Positions 50,613 to 61,423 are shown, counted from the stretch's first letter. The stretch is DNA of 64,000 nt from Cubamyces lactineus (GCA_022376465.1 JACDTU010000019.1:310001-374000), one strand, 5' to 3'. Notes: generated by a model from the letters alone, not told the origin. Program-made: numbers and translations.

Positions 50613-51309
50613 CTCTGGAGGATTGTCCCATATTATCAGTACAACCGATTGTCCGGAACCCAACACGGATTGTTCGAGAGTACTGACCTTTGTAGAATTG
50701 CGCACTTCAGAACTTTAACGCGATACAGCTGTTTCCTCCGAGCAGCGACGCAGCTCTGAAAGGATGGAATAACACGCGGCGCGTTGGTCAGACTGAGTGG
50801 AGATACTATTTGTCGGCGCTTACCTGTGTCATAGATGCATCGGGCATCGGCCCGGACCGTACTCCATTCGCCGGTCCCAGCGCTTCCCAGCTACCGCACC
50901 TTTCCAAAATTCTTGATCTCTTGCAAACGATGATTCCCCAACTACAGCCTGTTCTTGACTCGAAGCACGCCCTCATCGTCTCATATTCTGAAGTTCCACG
51001 TCAGATGGTATAGGGCACGAGAAATCCAGGAACGCGGCGTGGTCACTCACTGCGATTTGGCCAACGAAGCTGGCAGGCAGCTGTGGGTCAGAAGACAGAA
51101 GCCACTTATCATTAGCACCGGTGGGACGCGCAGGGCACCGCGGGACCGTGAAGATAGGAGGGCTGGCTCGACACGGTCTGAGACTCACCCTACGCCTAGA
51201 CATATATACCCAGCACCATGACCAGGTCATATGAGCATCCTCAGGCTCCTCCCTTAAAGCTTTCGAACACCACTCGAGTATACGACAACCCCCGCAGCTG
51301 GTGAACGAT
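50613..51309. other. Divergent promoter region
   Basis: 697 bp between the MYND gene (minus) and the first oxygenase gene (plus), so it probably carries both promoters. A TATA motif for the oxygenase is listed separately. No coding segment is supported. Confidence 0.5.
51203..51208 (+). promoter_or_regulatory. TATA box of oxygenase gene A
   Basis: TATATA lies 107 bases before the ATG at 51310. Oxygenase genes B and C have equivalent motifs 100-110 bases before their start codons. Confidence 0.55.
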
Positions 51310-52728
51310 ATGCCTGGATTGACATCCCTTCCCCCGTTCCCAGAGGACGTACCGACACACCCGCTGCTGATAGTCGACTACGAGCTGATAAAGGCAGGCG
51401 ACGAACAGGAGATTGACAAGCTCTGGAAAGCCGCGACCGAGCTAGGTTTCTGGTAGTGAGTATCTCCATCATGATTCGAGACCTACGCGTACCGAAGGGG
51501 CTCTTTGTTCGACTAGCCTGAAGAACCATGGCGTCGACGAAGGAGCTGGCGCAATGTTCGACATGGGACAGGAGACGCTGGCACTACCCCTCGAAGAGAA
51601 GATGAAGTACGAACAAGGAGACCAGGGCTTCTCCTTTGGGTAAGTTCATTCGCGCGTATTCCCGCCAGGGCGCCCTCAATTGACGCGCGCTCCCAGATAT
51701 AAGGCTTCCGGTGTCCAATTTATGGACGACAAGGGCACGAAGGACATTACCGAGTTCCTCAACATCTCCAAGGACGATGCCCTCGCATGGCCGACTCCAT
51801 TCCACCGCACCTACCCGTCTACGGTCAACGCGCGGATGGAATCCACTGTCAGGCCATTCATCGAACAATCCCTCGCCGTCAGCAACTTCCTCATCGACGT
51901 ATTGAACGACAAACTCGGCCTCCCGAAGGGAGCCCTAGCTGAGCTCCACCAAGTCGACAGGGCGAGCGGATGTACAGCGAGGTGCATCAAGGCGCCCCCG
52001 ATGGTGGAGCGTGAGAACAAGACATTCCTGAACCCGCATACGGACTTCGGCTCCCTGGTAGGGCTTTCACGGCATCGACCGTTAGAATGCATGGACTGAC
52101 GTTTACAGTCGTTCTTGCACAATCGCCTTGGAGGCCTCCAAGTTCTGCCTCCAGGCGCCGACAAATGGTACTATGTGAAGGTAGATATGCTCTTCAATGT
52201 GTCTCTGTGGCCGTTGGACATACCGAATGACACCGGTGTCCCAGCCTCTACCCGGTCATGCCATATGCAACATTGGCGACGCCCTCAACATCTTCAGCGG
52301 GGGTATACTCCGCTCCAACCTCCACCGTGTCATGTAAGCCCCTGCATACACCACAAAACCTAGACCATAGCTCACAATTCAACAGGCCGCCTCCCAAGGA
52401 TCAGGCACAACACGAGCGATGGTCACTCGTCTTCTTCACGCGCCCGAACGACGACGTCACGCTCCGCGCTCTCGCTGAAAAGAGCCCAAAGATAGCAGAG
52501 GCCGTGTCCAAGGCGCCGCTTGGTAAGTACGAGCCTGGTGTCACTGCGAAACAGTGGCTTGCGAGAAGGGTTGGGTCGCAGCGGGCTACGAACTACAAGG
52601 TGCGCTCTGATTGCTCACAGACGAGACAACGTGTTGACACCAGTACGCATCCAACGTAGGGCCCTGAGAGCTGGAAGGAGCGCATTGGGACGGAGGAAAC
52701 GACGATCCCGCTCAGCCAAGCCTATTAG
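51310..52728 (+). CDS. 2-oxoglutarate/Fe(II)-dependent oxygenase, copy A
   Basis: Seven exons (51310-51455, 51517-51639, 51697-52057, 52109-52180, 52245-52333, 52386-52599, 52660-52728) give 357 residues with every phase agreeing. It belongs to the isopenicillin N synthase-like family: an N-terminal non-haem dioxygenase segment ('HPLLIVDYELIK', 'ELGFWYLKNHGVD') and a jelly-roll core. The iron ligands are His204 and Asp206 ('NPHTDFGSL') and His261 ('SNLHRV'). Arg275-x-Ser277 ('ERWSLVFF') fits the 2-oxoglutarate site. Such enzymes hydroxylate or desaturate small molecules; the substrate is unknown. No signal peptide is seen, so it is probably cytosolic. Two minus-strand paralogues follow, and copy B is tail-to-tail with A, 226 bp apart. 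Confidence 0.95.
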
Positions 52729-52954
52729 CGTCATGTATCAGGTAAGTAGTGGCTTGTTTCAGCCGTAAGAATATTACATACATTGACCCTCGCTACACTA
52801 CAACACAGCCCAAATTTCTTGTACTTGTACAAACATTAACCTATCCACCTTCCGAAGAGGACGTTTCATGCGCTATGCGCCCCGAAAGACACTATTCAGA
52901 TACACCGAGAAACCGCCGGTAGTTGTGAGTTGTTGTGAGCTAGCAGCCTAGAAA

Positions 52955-54384
52955 TCAATACGCGGTTGGTTTGTGCTCGGTCCCCCTGCTAGCCCTCCAA
53001 GACTCAGGTCCCTACACGAAGCCAGCGCCAGGTGAGTCAAGCTCTAACGCGTCAGTCATGAAGGCCCGGGTACGTACCGTCCTGTTCTTGATCCGCTGGT
53101 ACTTGATCCGCCTCGCGAACCAGTCCTTGGACGTTTGTCCCGTCTCGTACTTGCCCGGGGGCGCTTTGGCGACCGCGTCGGCGATTATGGAGCTCTGATC
53201 GGCGAGGGGACGCAAAATGACCGAGTTGCCGGGGCGCGTGAAGAAGACGAGAGACCAGCGCTCGAATTTGCCTTGTTCCTTCGGCGGGGGCCTTCAAGGA
53301 CAATGCGACCAACATGTGAGTCATTAGATATGCAATACACTCGAGACTGAGGACTCACACGACACGGTGAAGGTTCGAACGGAGGATTCCTCCACTGAAG
53401 ATCGTCATCGCATCTCCGAGGTTGCAGATCGCATGTCCGGGAATGGGCTAATCGCCATCAAGTGAGCTTCTTCCTCATGGATGTACAACCAAGTTTACGT
53501 ACCCTGACGTATTGCCACTCCTCCGTCCCAGGGACCATTACCTGCAATCCACCGAGACGGTTATGCAAGAACGACTTGAAGGCCCGCATCAGTACATCGA
53601 GGTGCACCTAAATGCGACTCAGGACTTACCAGCGACCCAAAGTCTGTATGCGCTCCAAGAGCTGCCTTGTCCTCCGGCATCCCCTCAGGGCGTGGAGGGT
53701 TCTTGATCACTCTCGTCTCGCTCCCGCTGGGCTCCTCGAGCACGTGCACTTGTTCAAGTGCGCCTTTCGGCAGTCCGAGCCTCTCTCCCAGGACTTCAAG
53801 CAGAGTATAATTCACTTCGAGCGACTTCTGCACGAACGGCTTGATGGTGTTCTCCATCCGAGCGTTGACGGTCGAGGGGTAGTCACGATGGACTTTGTTC
53901 GGCCAAGCTAAGGCATCGTCCTTCGCGACGTTGATGAACTCCACAGTGTCGAGCGCGCCCGTCTCGTCCGTCGCGTTTGCCCCCGCCGCTTTGTATCTTA
54001 GGTGCGGAACGGTAAATCTAAGATTAAGGTAAAGTGGCACACGAGACGTACCCAAAGGACATGCCTTCATCTCCCTGCTCATACTTCATCTTCTCTTCCA
54101 GCGGGAGTTTCATCGTCTCCGCGCCCATCTCAAACATCTCATCCGCCTCTTTCTCAGCACCATGGTTCTTCAGGCTGAAGTGCCAGCGGTGTCAGCGACA
54201 GGTGCGTGCGTTCACATTCCCCAGAAGCAGGTACGTACTACCAGAATCCGAGCTCGGTAGCCGCCTTCCACAGCTTGTCGATCTCAGCCTGGTCGCGCTT
54301 CTGAATTAGCTCATAATCGACCACGAGGAGCGGGTGAGTGGGGACGTCATCTGGGAAGGGCGGTAAGTTGAGCAATCCAGGCAT
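52955..54384 (-). CDS. 2-oxoglutarate/Fe(II)-dependent oxygenase, copy B
   Basis: Seven exons (54384-54239, 54174-54052, 53996-53630, 53574-53503, 53447-53359, 53291-53078, 53011-52955) give 355 residues. Exons 1, 2, 4, 5 and 6 have exactly the lengths of copy A. The iron ligands are His206, Asp208 ('AHTDFGSL') and His263, with Arg277-x-Ser279 for 2-oxoglutarate. The C-terminus 'WRASRGTEHKPTAY' is much closer to copy C than to A, so B and C look like the younger duplicates. The ATG at 54384 begins 'MPGLLNLPPFPDDVPTHP', matching the other copies. As for A, the family predicts small-molecule oxidation with an unknown substrate. Confidence 0.95.
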
Positions 54385-55033
54385 GTTTCACTTCAGCGCA
54401 GCAGCGGTACTGTATCCACACAGGCGTAAGTAGGGGCGTGAAGCAGAGTGTTCCGGGTCACTTCCGCCGCTCGACTGACACGACTTATATATGCTCCCAG
54501 GCTGGCTGCGGGCTCGCGCCTGCTTTGGCAGCAAAATAGCGTAGGACGGGGTCATCTGCATGCGTGGGACTGATGGTGGGCAACGTTTGCTTTACACGGC
54601 GACTGTCCGGCCGCAGCTTCTGTTCTCGCGCGTCCTCTGCTGGAACGTGTATGACCTCGCGTGCACCCGTCTGGGCAGAGGCAGAACGCATTCGCCACAC
54701 CAGCCTCTCCGTCCGTTCGCTGCTTCTTTGATGGAGCATGAGTGTGGTGATATCATCTGCACGCCTCTCTTATCCGCGATCCTTTTGGGTCTTACAAGCT
54801 CGAGTGAGGATCATCGATACTTACACACGCCCTCACACAGGAGCATGGTCATATGCAGAACTTTGTCCACGGGCTCTATGTAGAGCCGGTTCTCAGTGAA
54901 GCTGGCAAGACAGCTGCCAATGTGACAGTTTATCACGGTGTAATACGAGTCGAGTCGCATTAGGGTCATGGATGTGCATAAAAGAGTACTGTCATATACA
55001 AAACCGTCGAGAAACACTGACCGCGCGGATTCC
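54385..55033. other. Promoter region of oxygenase B
   Basis: 649 bp between the start of copy B and the stop of copy C. It contains the TATA box of B, otherwise no recognisable features. Confidence 0.5.
54484..54491 (-). promoter_or_regulatory. TATA box of oxygenase gene B
   Basis: TATATAAG on the minus strand lies about 100 bases upstream of the ATG at 54384. Confidence 0.6.
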
Positions 55034-56485
55034 TCAAGCAGCGAGAGGTTGGTGCTCCGTACCGCGGCTCGCACGCCAAACGTCAACGCCCTGAATCACA
55101 CGACCAACGATTCTCATCGTGAGCATTCCATTCCAGAGGAAGACAGAGTCGGACATGCTTACCTTCTGGTTATTCGTGCGCATGTTCTTCACACGGCGGG
55201 TGAACCACTGGTTCGACGTCTGGCCAGACTCGAAGATCTTGCGCAAGTGCTCCGGGGCTTTCTCGACTGCTCGCGCTACGATGGTGCTCTCATCCGTCAG
55301 CGCGCGTAGCAGGACGGAGTCTCCCGGACGCGTGAAGTAAACGAGGGACCAGCGGGTGTGTCGCCCTTGCTCGCCTGGAGGAGGACTGAGAAGGCAGTGC
55401 GTCAGCGATGTAGAATTGATCGTCGGTGCCAGACAGAAGCTTACACGACGCGATGTAGGTTAGACTTGAGCAGCCCACCACTGAAGATGGTCATCGCATC
55501 GCCCAAATTGCAGATCGCGTGGCCTGGGATGGGCTATACCAGTCGCATGAGTACGGGAAGCCATGTCCAAGTTCGCGCTTTCGAGACTAACTTTGATGTA
55601 CTGCCACGTACTGGTCCCGGGGACCATGACTTGCAGACCGCCCAGTCTGTTATGGAGGAATGACTGCAATTTACACCATGTCAAACATCCGTCGATATCA
55701 CATGCGCGATGAACCCACCAAGGAGCCAAAATCGGTGTGCGCAGCGAGCGCCGCCTTAGCCTCGTCGATGCCACCGGGGCGAGGCGGGTTTTTGATCACT
55801 CGCGCCTCGCTTCCGCTGAACTCCTCCAACTTGTGCTTCTCGGCAAGAGTGCCCGCTGGGAGCCCAAGTAGCTCATTGAATATTTCGAGGAGTGTATCGT
55901 TGACCTCGACGGATTTGCGAATGAACGGCGCGACGGCATCCTCCATCCGCGCGTTGACCGTCGACGGATAGGTGCGTCGCGCGACGGCGGGCCACGCGAG
56001 AGCGTCGTCTTTGGCAATGTTCATGAACTCGACGGTGTCGAGAGCCCCGGATTCGTCCGTTACAGTCGCTCCGGGGGCCTTGTATCTGCGAGGGAACATG
56101 TATCAGCCGTAACCTCAAAAGCCCAAGGGCCTTAACTGATGAGACTTGCCCAAACGAAAAGCCGCTGTCGCCTTGCTCAAACTTCATTTTCTCCTCGAAG
56201 GGTAAGGCCATGGTCTCGGACCCCATATCGAACATCTTATCGACCTCCGCGTCGGCACCGTGGTTCTTGAGGCTTTAGACGAGAAAGCGGTCAGTCGAAT
56301 ATGCTGCGAAATGCTGTCCCGAGCCTGAGGTTCACTTACTACCAGAAGCCCAGTTCCGTGGCGGCTTTCCAGAGCTTGGCGATCTCATCCTTGTCACGAG
56401 CCTTGAGGAGCTCATAGTCGATGACAAGGAGCGGGTGAGTTGGCACGTCCTCAGGGAAAGGAGGGAGGTTGGTGAGGCCAGGCAT
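55034..56485 (-). CDS. 2-oxoglutarate/Fe(II)-dependent oxygenase, copy C
   Basis: Seven exons (56485-56340, 56272-56150, 56085-55719, 55663-55592, 55533-55445, 55385-55163, 55090-55034) give 358 residues. Exons 1-5 and 7 have the same lengths as in copy B. Exon 6 is nine bases longer. Intron 2 (56086-56149) appears to start with GCAAGT where A has GTAAGT and B has GTACGT, so it is probably a GC-AG intron. The iron ligands are His206, Asp208 and His263, with Arg277-x-Ser279. The last exon reads 'VWRASRGTEHQPLAA', close to B. All catalytic residues are present, so the enzyme should be active. The substrate is unknown. Confidence 0.94.
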
Positions 56486-56592
56486 TGTGTAGTGGGCAAG
56501 TTGAAGATGTATGAGAGTATGTTGTCGATGTGTTTCCGGCCTGAGAGAGATGTAGCAGCTCCTGAGACGATATCACCTCGTCGCAGGTGGTA

Positions 56593-56599
56593 CTTATAA
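56593..56599 (-). promoter_or_regulatory. TATA-like box of oxygenase gene C
   Basis: TTATAAG on the minus strand lies about 108 bases upstream of the ATG at 56485, in the same place as in copies A and B. Confidence 0.5.
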
Positions 56600-57312
56600 T
56601 ACCATCTAGTCCTCGAGAGAGCTTCTCCGACAGGAGCTTCGTCCGACGCACACGTCAGGCTCCTCCAGCTCCTTTCGCACAGAACCCGGATCTGGTCCGC
56701 GCATCTCAAGGCCAATTGAGATGAAGGTATGTGTTGAAAAATGAGGTGCATCAAGGACAGCCGATATGTGATTCCTCTCCACGTGAGTAGGGTCTCGGAG
56801 TCAGAGCGCAGACTCGGATAGAAGCACCTCTCGGACTCGCCTGGAGACAGATTCCGAGATGCGCTTCTACTAGTACTGCCATTTACTGCCGTAAGTACGT
56901 GCGAGTCAGAGCTTTCTCGCCATACCGTCGTGACTCGCACTGACGCAAGGACACAGGAAGTGGTTCCGACATGGCCGGCCATGTGATGGTAATGCGCCAA
57001 GTGTATGTGTCAACACGTATATCAATTCAGCTCATAGGGTATTCAGAACTTGGCAATGTACTCACTGCAGTCGTTTCTCGGCCCTCGGGAGGATCGGTCA
57101 GTAGCCATAGCCAGTGATGCGTTTCCACGTTCTCAGCTTTTCGACTTGTGCAAACAGATGTCAGCAACATTTGTGAGTTCTGCACACATCCGCCGATGAT
57201 ATGTACGACGTCGCGAAGGCGGGACTTGGAGAAGAGTTGAGTGTTCTCACTATAGTAGTACTCCTCTTCCGACGTACAACTCAGCCCACCGTGGCCATGA
57301 CAACTGTGGGGC
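56600..57312. other. Intergenic region
   Basis: About 700 bp between the promoter of oxygenase C and the tRNA gene. Short minus-strand frames exist (57027-57314 and within 56332-57000) but have no motif and no plausible exon partners. I see nothing else. Confidence 0.45.
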
Positions 57313-57318
57313 AAAAAA
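57313..57318 (-). terminator. RNA polymerase III T-run
   Basis: Six consecutive T residues on the minus strand directly follow the 3' end of the tRNA-Tyr gene, as expected for a Pol III terminator. Confidence 0.8.
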
Positions 57319-57408
57319 TCCTCCGAGCCAGGATCGAACTAGCGGCCTCAAGATGAAGTGCGGTTATCCCATTACAGTCTTGCGCTCTTCCAACTGAGCT
57401 ATCGGAGG
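57319..57408 (-). tRNA. tRNA-Tyr (GTA) with 17-nt intron
   Basis: A 90-bp gene with a full cloverleaf. The acceptor stem pairs CCTCCGA with TCGGAGG, followed by discriminator A. The D-arm is AGCTCAGTTGGAAGAGC (A box), the anticodon stem pairs CAAGA with TCTTG, and the T-arm contains GTTCGATCC (B box). The anticodon GTA (57375-57373) reads tyrosine codons. A 17-nt intron (57371-57355) follows position 37, the standard place for eukaryotic nuclear tRNA introns, as known for tRNA-Tyr in many species. CCA is not encoded. Confidence 0.96.
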
Positions 57409-58251
57409 TTGCATTCAAGCAACCAGTTTAAAACTATTAGTGTTATCGCCTGTCGCCGTCGTCACTGCACAGTGCCACTGCCAGAAGGCACCGGCGCTGC
57501 AAACATTGGCAACAACTTCGGAAGGACCACGACCATCAAGTTTTCGTGTACTATCTTCTTGCCCTCATCTGTCCATGAGCTTAGGCTTACTTTACTAAAA
57601 ACTTTACTAAAAGAGCGGCCCTGCGTTATAATGATGTTCAACAGGCTGACGCGTGTGCGCATGTGGGTATGCAAACTTGAATGCCCGGGATACCCGTCAG
57701 TCTGAAGAATCCATCTGGCAACTCTTTGTCCCCAGGTCGGTATGCGTTCATTCGTTGGAGCTTCCATCATAGACGGTGGCCCGTCGATGTCTGCGCTCAG
57801 TTCAGAATACCGTTCATACGGCTGCGCTGGAACGTGTACATCTCTAGCGGTTCTGATGGACGTGCGAGGGCGCAGGGTGGAAGAGGTCAAGTGACAACCA
57901 TGATGACCACATTCGCATCCTGCGAGATGCGACTTCAAAGTGCGTCAGTCCTTCTTTACAGGCACTCTGACGAGGACCACATGTATCGGTCCTATTTCTG
58001 ACGGAGTGTGGGCCTAGAGCGAGGGATCTTCATTGAGTCTTTCCATTTCCTGAATGCAAGACTCTTCTCTCGAGCTACAGGAACCTTGCACGGGATGGAC
58101 TGGGACCGTCTTGCACGCTTCGTCGCTCGTCTTGATGCGCCCTGCCGCTTCCCAGCTGTCTCGGCCCCGTCACCCCGTGGCTACCCCGTCGTCTCGCCCA
58201 ACATTCATCACGGCATATGACTGCTTCTACCTCCGACTCCGCCCTGCGAAG
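57409..58251. other. Intergenic region
   Basis: About 840 bp between the 5' end of the tRNA gene and the GH79 promoter. A 158-codon minus-strand frame (57462-57938) has no recognisable motif and is not called. Confidence 0.45.
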
Positions 58252-58258
58252 TATTTAA
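58252..58258 (+). promoter_or_regulatory. TATA-like box of the GH79 gene
   Basis: TATTTAA lies 60 bases upstream of the ATG at 58312, followed by CT-rich sequence. Confidence 0.4.
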
Positions 58259-58311
58259 TCTCGCTAGTGCTCGTCTCGTCTTTCTTCGGGCTCTTGTCCT
58301 CGTTGTTCGCC

Positions 58312-60098
58312 ATGGGTCGCTCACAATATCGTTTGCTGTCCGCTACGCTGGCACTGTATGTCTCAGCTTGCTCTGTCTCAGCTATTAACGTGTCTCTGCC
58401 CATCTCGGCTCCGGGGAACTCACAAGGCCTGTTCCCAACGCTCCTCTCGTTCTCCATCGAACAGGACCGTTGGCCTGACTGGACTGGCACATGGGCGCGC
58501 AACGAGTTCACTCATAACGCGCTTTTGAACTACGCCGCGCTTACGGGGCAACCGCCCAACATCCGCGTAGGCGCTAATTCGGAGGATCACACCTTCTGGT
58601 CGCCCACTGTCACAATTGAGGAGGCCTCATTCCCACCACCGAATACCGTCACTCCGTACCCGGAGGCGACGAGCATCACTGTCGGCAACGCGTACTATGC
58701 TCTCTCCCGTTTCCTCCCGCGCGGCACGCGCATGACCTGGGGTGTCAATCTCGGCGCCGACAACGTCACGAACGCGGTTAACATGGCCAAAGCGATCGTG
58801 GGCGCGTTTCGCTCCTGGACGGTCCAGGCTTCAGGCGTCGTTCTTGAACGTATCGAGGTCGGCAACGAGGCGGACCTCTACAAGAACAATGGCCTCCGCC
58901 CGAGCAACTGGACCGTGGAAGAATACGTCCCAGACTGGATTTCCGTCGCGGGTCCGGTCGCAGAAGCCGCCGGAATCAATGGACGAGACGGACCCGTCAC
59001 ATTGCAAGGTGCTGCCTTTGCGGGTCAAGGATTCACACCTCGAGAGATCTTCGACCTCGGCATCCTTGACAGCGCACCAGGAAAGGCTATCTCGGTGTCA
59101 GCTGCTTCCCTGTGCCGCATGGGTGATCGTGTATGCTGACCTTCGTCTTCTGAATTGTGTAGCATCTCGCAGCATCGCTACTCGGCCGCGTTCTGCAATG
59201 GCGGAGACTTCCCGCTGATCTCGTTCATGAGCAAAGCGAACGTGAGGAGCAACTTGACTGTGTTTGAAGCGGACATTGCCGCGACCCAAGCCAAGGGACT
59301 TCTCTATATTCTGGGGTACGTCATGATCATCGCTCGTCTCCTTTCGGAACACTCACAATCGACACTTGTTAATCGTATAGCGAAACGAACAGCATTGCAT
59401 GCCATGGTGCTCCGGGTGTGAGTAACACAGCTGGAGCTGCGCTTTGGGCGGTCGACTATACCCTCCAAGCAGCCACGCTTGGGATCAAGGAGGCGTATTT
59501 CCACGAGGGCGTCGGATACAAGTACAACTTCGTTAGTGTCATCTACTCTTCCATGACTACATGAAGACGTCATTGACACCGTACGCAGATCCAACCAATC
59601 ACCCTGAACCGTTCGACGGTCGACGGCTCTCCGCTGAACCCTCCATCCCCTCCCCACGTGCAACCGAGCTACTATGCCGGTCTTCTCATCAACACCTTCG
59701 TCGGTAGCACGAAGACCTCGCAGATCGTCGAGCTCTCCGTCGACGACCCGAACGTCTCTGGCTACGCCGCATTCGAGCACGGCAAGCTCGTTCGCGCCGC
59801 TTTCATCAACCTCAATGCCTGGCTCCTCAGTAGCACCGGTGACCGTCCCTCGGTGCATATCGACCTCGACTTCGCTCAAGGCGCAACGGCGGACATCGAT
59901 GCATTCTGGCACAAGGGCAGCGCAGTCGCGCGGAGGATCATCATCGACCACGCGGACGACACCGCGAATCTGACGTGGGCCGGGCAAAGCTACGAGACGC
60001 CGGATGCGCACCCTGCAGGCCGGTTGGTGCTCGAGCATGTGTCTTTGAGCGATGGAATTGACTTGCGTGCGACCGAGGCTGTTTTGATTTCGTTCTGA
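58312..60098 (+). CDS. GH79 glycoside hydrolase, secreted
   Basis: Four exons (58312-59096, 59163-59315, 59381-59531, 59589-60098) give 532 residues. An N-terminal hydrophobic segment ending 'VSACSVSA' is a signal peptide, cut near residue 24. The body matches family GH79 (beta-glucuronidase/heparanase-like, clan GH-A): 'LLSFSIEQDRWPDW', 'PPNIRVGANSEDHTFW', 'IEVGNEAD' with the likely acid/base Glu186, and 'LYILGETNS' with the likely nucleophile Glu314. After these come 'GVSNTAGAALWAVDY' and a C-terminal beta-sandwich. Basidiomycete GH79 enzymes remove glucuronic or 4-O-methylglucuronic acid from proteoglycans and plant polymers outside the cell; the exact substrate here is unknown. Intron 1 has a less common GTCAGC donor. 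Upstream in-frame codons were not used because the signal peptide begins at 58312. Confidence 0.94.
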
Positions 60099-60435
60099 GT
60101 CCTTCGTATACCTCTTCCTTCGTATACCTCTACTGAGAGCCCCTCCAGGTCTTTGATTCGCACCCCGTTGACGATTTTCGTTGAGACGTCGCTGTGTATG
60201 ACTCCACGAATGCATGTTATATTGTGCCAATGCAGGAATAACCAGAACAGAACGTACGGCTAGTGCGATAACGTCAAGATCTCCGGCCATTGCACTACGC
60301 GACTGTTCCCGGCGATTTCGAGAGTCTGGTGGCATCCCGTGTGAGACCGCCCATGCCGGGTCGTCTCAAGGATCCTTGCCGTCTACGGCCGAAAGGCGTT
60401 GCTCACCTGGTACAGTATGTTTCTCCTTTCAGGTG
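60099..60435. other. Spacer between GH79 and the hAT element
   Basis: 337 bp holding the GH79 3' end, with a repeated 'CTTCGTATACCTCT' shortly after the stop codon. Nothing else is seen. Confidence 0.45.
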
Positions 60436-60443
60436 GTAACTAT
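60436..60443 (+). repeat. Left 8-bp target-site duplication
   Basis: GTAACTAT directly precedes the CAG terminus of the hAT-like element and recurs exactly at 61577-61584. Confidence 0.8.
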
Positions 60444-60683
60444 CAGTGTTGCAAGGGTCAGCGCAGGGTCTGCGATGACTGTCGCTGACTTGCAGACTGT
60501 CTGCAAGCAGACTCGTTGCAGACTGTCCGCGAATGACTTTCCCAGGCCTGGGTGACCTTCAGGCACGGCGTCTGATTGGTTGATTACTGACATGTGACTA
60601 GCACGCTCTCGTGGCTGGTTTTATGGGCGCCTATTTACGCTGATACCCACCGCCATGTCTACGCTCAATTCATACACTGCAGG

Positions 60684-61079
60684 ATGACAACAACAGACTT
60701 GGTCTCTGAGCATATCTGGTAGAGGCGTCTGTTCTACGACCACCTGGGTTGCTTGGAACGAAAGCCGGAAGCTATGAATAACGACAAGGTCAAGGTTTGG
60801 TGCAAGCATTGCTTCGAGAAGCACGTCCTCAACGAGCGGTGTGCACTGTGCAGGCACCTTGAGTGGGCTTCCGGTGCGCGAGATGGCACCATTATTAGTG
60901 TATTATACCACCGGTTTACTACACTAATTGAGTTCTTTGCCGTACTATGGGCACAGCCCAAGATGACTGCCAGGAATCTACATTGGATCCGGGCCCACAT
61001 GTGCTGGTCCACATCCGTGACTGCGAGCTACAGGGCCAAGAAGATCGCGAGTGTGCATGACAGGAACACGAAGGCATGA
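60684..61079 (+). pseudogene. Truncated hAT transposase N-terminus (BED-finger-like)
   Basis: A frame opening with ATG at 60684 carries one in-frame TAG (60720-60722) and continues 'RLFYDHLGCLERKPEAM', then 'KVKVWCKHCFEKHVL' and a second Cys pair 'CALC', ending at 61079. The W-C-x2-C pattern after basic residues resembles the BED zinc finger that starts many hAT transposases. No catalytic or dimerisation domain follows. The stop and the truncation mark it as non-functional. The family call is supported mainly by the surrounding element. Confidence 0.5.
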
Positions 61080-61371
61080 CCCTCTGAGCCTCTCGCCCCG
61101 CCGTGCGCACGCTATGACCTCAACGCCTGTGCTCGCTCCCAGGCTCATGCCTTCCTCGACGTATGCGACCGTCGCGGCAGCTACCAGTAGTTCAGCCATC
61201 CCTTCCAATGTACATACCTGCCACTATCAATGTACCTGTCCTGTCATCATGAAATTGTCTGCATGCCCCAGTTCGACCGGAAGTTCGTCTTTTGTTCATT
61301 CCATCATGGCCATACAATATGTCGTATAATGATAGGCCTGTATTTCTATTTTCTTATAACATATCACTCGA

Positions 61372-61423
61372 GCAATACCAGAGTTTCCAGAGCCGACACA
61401 ACGCAATACCAGAGTTTCCAGAG
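61372..61423. repeat. Two 21-bp direct repeats inside the hAT element
   Basis: The 21-mer GCAATACCAGAGTTTCCAGAG occurs at 61372-61392 and again at 61403-61423, separated by 10 bases. Confidence 0.85.

Noticed and set aside
57462..57938. 158-codon minus-strand frame upstream of the tRNA-Tyr gene
   Set aside because: No motif, and the translation does not resemble any family I know.
59304..60335. 343-codon minus-strand open frame
   Set aside because: It is a shadow of the last exon of the GH79 gene, which has clear family motifs on the plus strand.
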